This document shows, in pieces, positions 1 to 7,371 of a stretch of DNA of 57,673 nucleotides. The stretch is taken from positions 1 to 57,673 of the forward strand of contig CAJTPF010000018.1 in assembly GCA_910578175.1 (NCBI GenBank), in the 5' to 3' direction. The first letter of the stretch is position 1. Each line of letters starts with the position of its first letter. The stretch comes from an uncultured Lachnospiraceae bacterium. Its GTDB lineage: Bacteria; Bacillota; Clostridia; Lachnospirales; Lachnospiraceae. The position numbers and the translations under genes are program-made. The notes below the pieces were generated by a model that did no database searches, was not told the origin of the DNA, and saw nothing but the letters and a program-made list of their open reading frames with translations.

Positions 1-1
1 C

Positions 2-52
2 CTGTTAGACAAATGGGTAAAACAGGCGGCGCTGATCTTAGGACGAAAGTAA
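2..52 (+). pseudogene. IS3-family orfA remnant (in-frame 117-bp internal deletion)
   Basis: Only the last 16 codons remain, reading LLDKWVKQAALILGRK and then TAA at 50-52. In the second copy at 26521-26817 the segments DKWVKQ and KQAALILGRK are separated by 39 codons. Both junction points there contain the 11-bp word AAAACAGGCGG, and here only one copy is left (19-29). The loss therefore fits slippage or recombination between short direct repeats. OrfA of the IS3 family supplies the helix-turn-helix DNA-binding half of the OrfAB transposase; this copy lacks the leucine-zipper-like part. Confidence 0.8.
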
Positions 53-54
53 AT

Positions 55-782
55 GTAATGAAAGCAAACGCCCGATGAATCAGGGCTGACATCTGAAATC
101 ACAAATATTTTTAAAGCAAGCCGCGATAACTATGACACACGCAAAATAAAGAAGGAACTGACAAAATCAGGAAAACAGGTTTCCAGACGCCGGATCAGGC
201 GGCTTATGAAGCAGGAAGGGCTGGTTTCCAATGACACAACCGCACAGTTCAAACCGCAAAAGGTTACCTGCAATGAATCGAAAACAGAAAATATCCTGAA
301 CCGCCAGTTCCATGACAGGGGATACAGGAATGTTGTAATAAGCAATCTGACGTATGTAAGGGTAGGGGTGCACTGGAATTACATATGTATACTTGTTGAC
401 CTCTATAACCGGGAAATCACAGGTTACAGTGCAGGGGAACATAAAACGGCAGAGCTTGTAAAAGAAGCCTTCCAAAGCGTAGAAGGAAGCCCCGAAGAGA
501 TCCGTCTGTTCCACACAGACCGCGGAAATGAATTCAAAAACCAGACAATTGAGGAACTACTGGAAACGATTCATATAGAACGCTCCCTGAGCCATAAAGG
601 ATGTCCATATGATAATGTAGCGGCAGAGGCGACAATTAAGATATTAAAAACGTAATTTGTACGGAATGAAACATTTGCAAATTTATCGGAATTGAAACGG
701 AAGCTATGGGATTATGTACACTGGTATAACTATCATAGGATACATTCCGCATTAGGATATGAAACCCCGGTACAATACAGGG
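55..782 (+). pseudogene. IS3-family orfB (DDE transposase) remnant; tail resumes at 2267-2300
   Basis: The reading frame from 74 encodes an IS3-type OrfB integrase-core domain (HTDRGNEFKN and PYDNVAAEATIK motifs). The 5' end has an 80-bp out-of-frame deletion after ANA, with GCCC at both breakpoints when compared with the copy near 26.4 kb. A TAA at 653-655 stands where IS3 family members usually have a Glu codon after KILKT; the frame then continues open (EFVRNETF-like) to VQY at about 778. There an IS256-type element has inserted. If 783-2266 and one copy of the 8-bp duplication are removed, the frame continues as VQYKENNLKKVV and stops at 2298-2300 inside the terminal repeat. Confidence 0.8.
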
Positions 783-808
783 GAGTGTGTGAAGAAAAGT
801 CTTTAAAT
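775..808. repeat. Left 8-bp target duplication and left inverted repeat of the IS256-type element
   Basis: ATACAGGG at 775-782 pairs with ATACAAGG at 2267-2274 (7 of 8 identical), the duplication length usual for IS256-family insertion. The element starts at 783 with GAGTGTGTGAA, matching the inverted right end GAGTCTGTGAA at 10 of 11 positions. The similarity continues more weakly for about 15 bases (TCTTTAAAT against TCTGTAAAAT). Confidence 0.7.
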
Positions 809-831
809 ACTAATCTTCTATGATAATGTTT

Positions 832-874
832 GGGCTGAAATCTCTTTGTGGGGTTTCAGCCCTTGTTTTATTTA
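832..874 (+). terminator. Hairpin with T-rich tail inside the IS256 left end
   Basis: GGGCTGAAA at 832-840 pairs perfectly with TTTCAGCCC at 854-862, followed on the plus strand by TTGTTTTATTT. It points against the transposase and would stop transcripts entering the element from the left, a common arrangement that shields IS transposase genes from outside read-through. Confidence 0.55.
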
Positions 875-943
875 TATCAGCACATGCCGGGGCATGTCAA
901 GAGCAGGCAGAAAATTCTGCCGGTTAAAGGGCTTTCTCAGAGC

Positions 944-2185
944 CTATTCTGGCAGTCGTCCTTCATACATAATGCTTAACTCCCCATATACCTGCCCCCG
1001 GTTCCTCAGCGGCATGGTCCGTTTCTTTGTTGCTTCAAAGGTGGACAGATACAGTGCTTTTAACAGGGCGGTGTCACTGGGAAATACGCTCCTCTGGCGG
1101 TTTAACTTACGATATGTAGCATTCAGGCTTTCGATTGCATTTGTGGTATATATGACTTTGCGTACATCGCTGAAAAATTTGAAGACAGGCGATATCGCAT
1201 CCCAGTTCTGTTTCCAGCTTTTCATGGAGGTTGGATATTTTGTACTCCACTTTTCAGTCACATGTTCCAGTGCTTCCAGGGCTTTTTCCTCTGTCGGTGA
1301 CTGATAGATTGTTTTCAGGTCCGCTGTAAAGGGTTTTCTGTCCCTGTCAGCTACATATTTCATGGTATTCCGTACCTGATGGACGATACATCTCTGATAT
1401 TCTGTCTGGGGGTATGCCGTCGATATGGCTTCTTTTATTCCTGTCAGCCCATCTGCACAGATGATCAGGATATCTTTTACACCTCTGTTTTTTAATCCGT
1501 TCAAAATGGAAAGCCAGTATTTCGCACTTTCATTTTCCCCTGCTTCAATGGTCAGGACTTCTTTGTATCCGTCCTGGTTTATGCCCGGTATGACATAAGC
1601 CGCAAGTTTGCGGATCACTCCATTGTCACGTACAGAGTAGTGGATGGCATCTATGCAGAGTACCGGATAAACTTCTGAGAGAGGGCGGTTCTGCCAGTCT
1701 TCAATCTGCGGCATGATTTTATCTGTTACATCTGAAATGAATCCTTCTGACGCTTCAAAACCATAGATATCGTCTAATGTTTCGGATATCTGGCGGGTGG
1801 TCATACCCTTTGCGTACATGGAAATGATCTTCTGGTCGATATCGGAAATATCCTTTTGCCGCTTTTTCACTACCTGTGGCTCAAACGTGGATTTCCTGTC
1901 CTTTGGCACAGCGATTTCCACGCTGCCATAGCTGCTGTTTACCTGTTTCTTCTTGTAGCCGTTGCGGTAGTCCTCGTTGTCTGAACGCTGGGATTTACCA
2001 TAACCTAGATAGTCATCCATTTCTGCTTTCATCATTTCTTTGATGGTTCCACCAAGCAGATCTTTGAGTGCATCCTGGATATCTTGGGCAGATTCAATGT
2101 CGTACTCCTGCAGGAGCATCTGGATAATGTTTCGTTTTCCTTCTGTCATTTCAACTTTGTGTACATTTTTCTTTTCTCTTGCCAT
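944..2185 (-). CDS. IS256-family (mutator-type) transposase
   Basis: Full-length 413-residue transposase that moves the surrounding element by a DDE mechanism. The triad is visible: Asp179 in VLCIDAIHYS, Asp245 in IICADGLTGI and Glu352 in TTNAIESLNATYRK, with the family-typical C(2)H-like CIVHQVRN stretch at about 266-273. No frameshift or internal stop is seen, so the protein is probably active. A hairpin-forming leader (CTATGAT/ATCATAG near 2199-2220) precedes the start, and AGGAGGCC lies about ten bases upstream as the ribosome binding site. It interrupts the IS3-type orfB. Confidence 0.95.
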   Translation of the reverse strand: MAREKKNVHKVEMTEGKRNIIQMLLQEYDIESAQDIQDALKDLLGGTIKEMMKAEMDDYLGYGKSQRSDNEDYRNGYKKKQVNSSYGSVEIAVPKDRKSTFEPQVVKKRQKDISDIDQKIISMYAKGMTTRQISETLDDIYGFEASEGFISDVTDKIMPQIEDWQNRPLSEVYPVLCIDAIHYSVRDNGVIRKLAAYVIPGINQDGYKEVLTIEAGENESAKYWLSILNGLKNRGVKDILIICADGLTGIKEAISTAYPQTEYQRCIVHQVRNTMKYVADRDRKPFTADLKTIYQSPTEEKALEALEHVTEKWSTKYPTSMKSWKQNWDAISPVFKFFSDVRKVIYTTNAIESLNATYRKLNRQRSVFPSDTALLKALYLSTFEATKKRTMPLRNRGQVYGELSIMYEGRLPE

Positions 2186-2239
2186 AATAAAAGGCCTCCT
2201 ATGATTTTTATTTTATCATAGAAGACCAGTGATTTCTCT

Positions 2240-2274
2240 ATTTTACAGAAAAAGTTTCACAGACTCATACAAGG
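2240..2274. repeat. Right inverted repeat and 8-bp target duplication of the IS256-type element
   Basis: TTCACAGACTC at 2256-2266 is the outer right end, complementary to 783-793 with one mismatch. It is followed directly by the duplicated target ATACAAGG at 2267-2274. After that the IS3 orfB frame resumes, which fixes the element boundary. Confidence 0.7.
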
Positions 2275-2296
2275 AAAACAACCTTAAAAAAGTTGT

Positions 2297-2419
2297 CTAA
2301 AAAAGTGTTGACAATCCAGCAATATCCTTAATGATTTCTCCCACTGCAGGTACATAAAGATGACCGGACAGAGGATTTTTAATGGGGACTATTCCAAAGC
2401 TAATATCATCAGTCTCCAT
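2297..2419 (-). pseudogene. Small gene remnant next to the IS3 right end, unknown function
   Basis: A 40-codon minus-strand frame begins METDDISFGIVPIKNP, continues LSGHLYVPAVGEIIKDIAGL and ends at a TAG that lies within the IS3 terminal repeat (2297-2299). It has no ribosome binding site before its first ATG and starts 13 bases after the stop of the RloB-like gene. It is best read as the edge of a longer protein cut off when the IS inserted, or as a chance frame. I do not recognise the family. Confidence 0.35.
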
Positions 2420-2431
2420 CTCATCAAAAAA

Positions 2432-3028
2432 TCAATAACTATTTTGAATACAATAATTAATAAAATATTCCATATTCGTTTCTTTTATTATCGATAAATT
2501 TTTTGCAAAAGAAGATAATTCTACAGATTCATTTTTCATATATTTCTTATCTGTAGGAAAAATCTTTATATATTCTTTTTTTCTTTCATCTCCTTTTTTC
2601 TCAAATTTAATTCCTGCTTTTACCATTGTGTTTTCCAAATCCGGAGAATTAAAAATAGGTACTATATAATCATATGCCCAATGCCCTTTAAAAAGTTCTT
2701 TACTAATATATTTCTTCCTCTGTTCATCCGAGCAATCATCTGTATCCATAATAACAAATATTTTAAAATAAGAGGCTATTTTATTCTTCTTACCCTCAAT
2801 TTCTACATCTGAAAAATAAGTTATAAAATCGTTAAACGTTGACAATCTTTTATCTTTATTAAATAAACTTTGAAGTCCATTAATCTGAATTGACTTTTGC
2901 CCTTTTTCTTTACCTATAATTTCCATATGAAAACGTAATTTTGACTTAATATAATTACATATCTGTTTTTCTGATTTACCATGTACTATTACGATACACT
3001 TTAGATAATTAGGTTTTCTCCTTGTCAT
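2432..3028 (-). CDS. RloB-like / AbiL-type TOPRIM-like protein, partner of the upstream AAA ATPase
   Basis: A 198-residue protein encoded 10 bases after the AAA ATPase gene, with AGGGGGAAG as ribosome binding site, so the two are surely co-transcribed. The N-terminus IVIVHGKSEKQ (Glu20) and the later FVIMDTDD (Asp95, Asp97) have the spacing and strand context of a TOPRIM-like E...DxD metal site, as in RloB/AbiLii and OLD-like nucleases. The first acidic residue of the usual EGxTE motif is His here, so catalysis is uncertain. The pairing with an ABC-type AAA ATPase is the arrangement of AbiL and related phage-defence cassettes. Codon use is far more AT-rich than that of the neighbouring leuS, which suggests horizontal gain. 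Confidence 0.7.
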   Translation of the reverse strand: MTRRKPNYLKCIVIVHGKSEKQICNYIKSKLRFHMEIIGKEKGQKSIQINGLQSLFNKDKRLSTFNDFITYFSDVEIEGKKNKIASYFKIFVIMDTDDCSDEQRKKYISKELFKGHWAYDYIVPIFNSPDLENTMVKAGIKFEKKGDERKKEYIKIFPTDKKYMKNESVELSSFAKNLSIIKETNMEYFINYCIQNSY

Positions 3029-3038
3029 GTTCTTCCCC

Positions 3039-4358
3039 CTAATTAAATATATCGTTTAACTCTACGAAATCAATATCTCCTAAATGCGGTATACCACCAT
3101 ACATTCCTTTTAGATACCTATTCCTATAATTTAAATTTGGATGTACTCTATCTTCAAAATCAGCAATTGAAACAAGCTCTTTGTTTGCATGTTTATCAAC
3201 AATAAAGCTATAAATATATTCCGGATTAATATCGGAATCTAAAAGCATGGTATTGTGCGTTGTAACAATAAGCTGCCCACCTATAGAATCAATAATATTA
3301 TTTAAAATATTATTAACCAGCAAATCATGAATACCAGTATCAAGTTCATCAATTACTACAACTGTACCTTCAACGCTCATTAGCAAAAATGGTAAAATAT
3401 CTATCAGATGCTGTGTTCCAGTTGACTCTAATTCATAACTGATATCTAAAATTTCATTGTAAATAATCTTTTTAAAAAATAATTCATATTTGATTCTATT
3501 ATCTTCCTGTTTTCTTTTATAATATACTTCTTTAATGTCACTGTATGCAGTCACAAAAAAATTATTTAAAAGTTCTTCTGCTCTATCAAGTTCTGTCTGC
3601 TCGTCTATATTTATTTCTCCCTCTACCAATTCTCCAAATATTGAATGTGATACCCCCATCTTCCCTCTCTCACCCCTATTTCCATTTTTTACCTTTATTG
3701 ACATTGTCATAAAAAATGCAATAACTTCATATAATGCTTTATGGATTTTATCTTCTACATACCCATCTGCCTTTTCTTCTTTTTCGTTTACTATAATTGA
3801 TAATAAACTATGTTTCCCTTCATATTGATATATCAATTCTCTAATCTTATCAGCATATTCTGAATCTAAAAATAATTTTTTATTGATTATCTTATGTTGC
3901 TCCGATAAATCAAACAAAATACATTTATTCTTATTCAGAACGTAGGAAAGTTTTTCATGTATCAGTTTTGCATTATCATAAACTAACAAATATGTTCCAG
4001 CTTTACCGTTAAGCATAAAATCAAATTCTAACTCCATATTCCCATTCGAATCTATTGTTTTACAATTACTAATGATTGCTTCAGTGTCTCTTAAATTTCT
4101 TGATAAATATTTTAGAAATGAATCCTTAATCTCTACATCTTCACCTTTCTTTTCTAGAAAAGTTTGAATAGTCTTTCGAACAGATAGTGTTTGTATTGAT
4201 TCACATAGTGTATAAAAAGCAGATGCAAAATTTGATTTCCCAACACCATTCTCTCCATATACTATTATTGCTTTCTTTGCAACCCCCTTTTTTTGTAGAA
4301 AGTTCACAGAAAAATTCACAAGTGATTTATAATTTTTTAGTCTAATTCTTGTAAACAT
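3039..4358 (-). CDS. AAA family ATPase (AAA_15/AAA_21, RloA/AbiLi-like) of a putative defence pair
   Basis: A 439-residue ABC/SMC-type ATPase: N-terminal RIRLKNYKSL strand, Walker A GENGVGKS at 35-42, a signature-like ESTGTQHLID near 311-320, Walker B VVVIDELD with Asp337-Glu338, and a switch His368 in VTTHN. The C-terminal RYLKGMYGGIPHLG is a tail type seen in ATPases of this abortive-infection class. In such systems the ATPase senses infection or holds the nuclease-like partner; that role is inferred from family and neighbourhood. It is followed by the RloB-like gene. Its AT content is much higher than that of flanking housekeeping genes. Confidence 0.8.
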   Translation of the reverse strand: MFTRIRLKNYKSLVNFSVNFLQKKGVAKKAIIVYGENGVGKSNFASAFYTLCESIQTLSVRKTIQTFLEKKGEDVEIKDSFLKYLSRNLRDTEAIISNCKTIDSNGNMELEFDFMLNGKAGTYLLVYDNAKLIHEKLSYVLNKNKCILFDLSEQHKIINKKLFLDSEYADKIRELIYQYEGKHSLLSIIVNEKEEKADGYVEDKIHKALYEVIAFFMTMSIKVKNGNRGERGKMGVSHSIFGELVEGEINIDEQTELDRAEELLNNFFVTAYSDIKEVYYKRKQEDNRIKYELFFKKIIYNEILDISYELESTGTQHLIDILPFLLMSVEGTVVVIDELDTGIHDLLVNNILNNIIDSIGGQLIVTTHNTMLLDSDINPEYIYSFIVDKHANKELVSIADFEDRVHPNLNYRNRYLKGMYGGIPHLGDIDFVELNDIFN

Positions 4359-4846
4359 ACAGTCACCTCTTTTTTATTTTCTGTTATATTATATAACACT
4401 TTTCCAGAAAATATTCAACACTTTTTTCCATCTTATACATTTTCACTTGTCTTAATTATATAAAATCTCATATTTCATTTACATTAAATATTTAGGATAC
4501 ACTTCATTATTTTATACACTTCCTAATACTTAAAAATTCTAGAAGAAATGAAAACTACGACCATAACACATATGCAATTTCTTTTATAAGAAAAATTCTC
4601 TGTCTTTTTATCTTATACTACTTTGTCAAAAACATTAAACATCATAAAAATGGCACAGATAATGTTTCCATTATCCATGCCACCTCTACTCATTTTCAAA
4701 ATATTTTACTCCATTTAAAAAACAAGTTATAATATTTTACAGTGACTAATAGGACTTTTCTATTCTAAAGTTTTTCTTATTTCCTTAATATTTATAGACT
4801 ATCGGCAATTTCCAATACCTATATCGTTTTTAGCTTGTATCTGAAA
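4359..4846. other. AT-rich intergenic stretch between the AAA/RloB-like cassette and leuS
   Basis: About 490 bases with no supportable gene on either strand. It contains a terminator-like hairpin for leuS (4652-4681) and, close to 4359-4400, the AT-rich leader of the AAA ATPase gene. No tRNA, direct repeat or attachment-site duplication was recognised that would mark how the cassette entered. Confidence 0.6.
4637..4681 (-). terminator. Rho-independent terminator of leuS
   Basis: On the minus strand GGCATGGATAAT pairs with ATTATCTGTGCC around a GGAAAC loop, with one internal mismatch pair, and is followed by ATTTTTATG. It lies about 165 bases beyond the leuS stop, in the reading direction of leuS. 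Confidence 0.6.
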
Positions 4847-7276
4847 CTACTTCTGTACGATATTCACGATCCTTCCCGGAACATATATCTCTTTTACCAC
4901 CGTTCCGGTAAGTTTTCCTGCAACTGCCTCTTTCGCCTTTGCTATCACAGAATCTTTCGCCTCGTCTTTGGCTATTGATAAAGTGGCTTTCGTCTTGCCG
5001 TTAATCTGAACCGCTATCTCGACCGTATTTTCAACAGTCTTTGCCTCATCATATTCCGGCCATGCGGTCTGATATAATCTGCCTTCAAATCCCATGATCT
5101 CCCACAACTCCTCAGTCATATGAGGGGCTACCGGATTTAACAGTGTGATCAGGGTCTTAAATTCATCTCTGGTCACTGTATCGTTCTTGTAGAAATCATT
5201 GATCAAAGCCATCATAGCTGCAATTGCTGTATTATATTTCAGATTTTCAAAATCCTGACTGACCTTCTTAATAGTTTGGTGCATTTTGGTTTCCATTTCC
5301 CTGGAATACCCCGTTTCTTCGGTTACCAGTTCCTGCAGCTTCCATACGCGGTCCAGAAATCTCCGGCATCCCTTAACGCCCTGCTCGGACCAGGAAGCGC
5401 TTAGATCAAAGGCACCAATAAACATTTCATAAGTACGAAGAGTATCTGCACCGTATTCGTTCACAATATCATCCGGATTTACCACATTTCCGCGGGACTT
5501 TGACATCTTCTCGCCGTTTTCACCCAGAATCATTCCATGGGAAGTACGCTTCTGATATGGCTCGGAAGTATTCACCACTCCCTGGTCAAATAAAAACTTA
5601 TGCCAGAATCTGGAGTACAGTAAATGCAGGGTGGTATGTTCCATTCCGCCGTTATACCAGTCCACCGGCATCCAGTAATCCAATGCCTCTTTCCCTGCTA
5701 AGGCTTCAGTATTCTTCGGGTCCGTATAGCGTAAGAAATACCAGGAAGAACCTGCCCACTGTGGCATGGTATCGGTTTCCCTCTTTGCAGGGCCACCGCA
5801 GCACGGACATTTTACATTTACCCAGTCGGTCATGGCCGCCAGCGGGGATTCCCCGTTATCGGTAGGCATATAACTTTCCACATCCGGTAATTCCAACGGT
5901 AATTCGCTTTCCTCCACAGGAACATATCCGCATTTTTCACAGTGAATGATCGGAATCGGTTCACCCCAGTAACGCTGTCTGGAAAATACCCAGTCTCTTA
6001 ATTTGAAATTAACCTTTCTGCAGCCGATTCCCTTTTCCTCCAGAAAATCTTTCATCTTTTCCTTTGCTTCGGTTACTTCCAGACCGTCAAGAAATTCAGA
6101 ATTGATCATCTTTCCTGTGGCAACATCGGTAAACGCCGCCTCATTGATATCCACCGGACCTTCCTTGCCTTCCACTACCTGAATCATCGGCAGGCCGAAC
6201 TTCTTTGCAAATTCCCAGTCACGGCCGTCATGGGCAGGAACTGCCATAATGGCACCGGTACCGTAAGTCATAAGTACATAATCCGAAATCCAGATCGGAA
6301 TTTCTTTTCCGTTTACCGGATTCACGGCGGTGATACCTTCCAATACCACACCGGTCTTGTCTTTTGCCAGTTCCGTACGTTCAAAATCGGATTTCTTTGC
6401 AGCAGCTTCACGGTAAGCCATAATATCGTCCCAATTTAAAATACAATCTTTATATTTATCAATATACGGATGTTCCGGAGACACGACCATATAAGTAGCG
6501 CCGAATAACGTATCCGGACGCGTGGTATAGACACGGAGCTTATCTTCCTTATCCTTCAGCCGGAAATCCACTTCCGCGCCTTCAGAACGTCCGATCCAGT
6601 TCTTCTGGGATACTTTGACCTTTTCAATATAATCTACATCTTCCAGTCCTGTTATCAATTTATCCGCATACTCGGTGATCTTAAGCATCCATTCGCTTTT
6701 AACCTTACGGACAACCTCGCTGCCGCAACGTTCGCACACGCCGTTCACCACTTCTTCGTTGGCAAGTCCTACCTTACAGGAAGTACACCAGTTGATCGGC
6801 ATCTCTTTCTTATATGCAAGCCCCGCTTTAAACAGCTTAAGGAAAATCCACTGGGTCCACTTATAATATTCCGGATCAGTGGTATTTACCTCTCTGTCCC
6901 AGTCAAATGAATAGCCCAATGAATGAAGCTGCTCCTTAAATCTTTTCACATTATTCTCGGTTACGATCTTTGGATGTATCTTATTTTTAATGGCATAATT
7001 CTCAGTGGGAAGACCAAATGCATCCCAGCCCATGGGATACAATACATTATATCCCTGCATTCTTCTTTTTCTGGCTACTATATCAAGGGCCGTATACGGT
7101 CTTGGATGGCCCACATGCAATCCCTGTCCCGAAGGATACGGGAATTCGACCAGAGCATAAAACTTCGGCTTGCTATAATCATCGGTGGCAGCAAAAGCTT
7201 TCTCCGCATCCCATATCTCCTGCCACTTTTTTTCAATTCTCTTTGGTGCATACACTTTATTCATACCGTTTTCCAT
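4847..7276 (-). CDS. leuS: Leucyl-tRNA synthetase
   Basis: Class Ia aminoacyl-tRNA synthetase that charges tRNA-Leu. It shows the HIGH-type signature HVGH (residues 54-57), the zinc-binding pair CTSC/CERC, the editing (CP1) domain, the WYNGGMEHTTLHLLYSRF block and the KMSKS loop (EKMSKSRGN). Length is 809 residues, as in bacterial enzymes. The start at 7276 (MENGMNKVY) is chosen because GGAGG lies six bases upstream; the frame is open seven codons further, but that ATG has no ribosome binding site. No T-box leader fits in the 95-base upstream gap, so it is not controlled by uncharged tRNA-Leu through that route. Confidence 0.97.
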   Translation of the reverse strand: MENGMNKVYAPKRIEKKWQEIWDAEKAFAATDDYSKPKFYALVEFPYPSGQGLHVGHPRPYTALDIVARKRRMQGYNVLYPMGWDAFGLPTENYAIKNKIHPKIVTENNVKRFKEQLHSLGYSFDWDREVNTTDPEYYKWTQWIFLKLFKAGLAYKKEMPINWCTSCKVGLANEEVVNGVCERCGSEVVRKVKSEWMLKITEYADKLITGLEDVDYIEKVKVSQKNWIGRSEGAEVDFRLKDKEDKLRVYTTRPDTLFGATYMVVSPEHPYIDKYKDCILNWDDIMAYREAAAKKSDFERTELAKDKTGVVLEGITAVNPVNGKEIPIWISDYVLMTYGTGAIMAVPAHDGRDWEFAKKFGLPMIQVVEGKEGPVDINEAAFTDVATGKMINSEFLDGLEVTEAKEKMKDFLEEKGIGCRKVNFKLRDWVFSRQRYWGEPIPIIHCEKCGYVPVEESELPLELPDVESYMPTDNGESPLAAMTDWVNVKCPCCGGPAKRETDTMPQWAGSSWYFLRYTDPKNTEALAGKEALDYWMPVDWYNGGMEHTTLHLLYSRFWHKFLFDQGVVNTSEPYQKRTSHGMILGENGEKMSKSRGNVVNPDDIVNEYGADTLRTYEMFIGAFDLSASWSEQGVKGCRRFLDRVWKLQELVTEETGYSREMETKMHQTIKKVSQDFENLKYNTAIAAMMALINDFYKNDTVTRDEFKTLITLLNPVAPHMTEELWEIMGFEGRLYQTAWPEYDEAKTVENTVEIAVQINGKTKATLSIAKDEAKDSVIAKAKEAVAGKLTGTVVKEIYVPGRIVNIVQK

Positions 7277-7337
7277 TCTAACCTCCATGGGGAGCATGTT
7301 TACCAGTCATAAGCTCCTTCTTTTTGTAGATTTTTTA

Positions 7338-7365
7338 ATTTTAACACACAGAGATTGAATGTCAA
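7338..7365 (-). promoter_or_regulatory. Sigma-A-type promoter of leuS
   Basis: On the minus strand TTGACA (7360-7365) and TAAAAT (7338-7343) are separated by 16 bases, in the short gap between glgB and leuS. This gives leuS its own promoter. Confidence 0.6.
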
Positions 7366-7371
7366 GACTAT

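Larger units (their letters stand above)
783..2266 (-). mobile_element. IS256-family insertion sequence, about 1484 bp, probably intact
   Basis: A single-transposase element delimited by imperfect inverted repeats at 783-808 and about 2241-2266 and by an 8-bp near-duplicate of target DNA. A second, internal perfect 13-bp inverted repeat (TCTTCTATGATAA at 814-826, complement at 2213-2225) lies just inside both ends. The only gene is the full-length transposase at 944-2185 on the minus strand. It sits in the last codons of an IS3-family orfB, so it arrived after that element. One mismatch in the target duplication suggests the insertion is not very recent. Confidence 0.75.
1..2299 (+). mobile_element. 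Decayed IS3-family element, left end outside the window, split by an IS256-type insertion
   Basis: An IS3-family insertion sequence lying on the plus strand, with its left end beyond base 1. Its right terminal repeat is read at 2282-2299 (CCTTAAAAAAGTTGTCTA). This matches 16 of 18 positions of the outer end of a second copy at 26857-26874 (CCTTAAAAAATTTGTCCA), so the two form the left and right inverted repeats of one element type. Against that second copy, this one has lost 117 bp in orfA and 80 bp at the start of orfB, carries a stop inside orfB, and is interrupted at 783-2266 by another element. It cannot encode a working transposase. Confidence 0.85.

Noticed and set aside
846..1304. Plus-strand open frame within the IS256 transposase
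   Set aside because: It lies antisense to a full-length conserved transposase and has no ribosome binding site or recognisable domain.
4359..4846. Possible small genes or an RNA gene in the AT-rich gap
   Set aside because: Only a hairpin that fits the leuS terminator is supported; no open frame with a start site or tRNA-like fold was found.
7298..7371. T-box leader for leuS (and for serS at 16181-16270)
   Set aside because: The gaps are too short for a T-box, and neither the specifier loop nor the TGGNACCGCG-type antiterminator sequence is seen.
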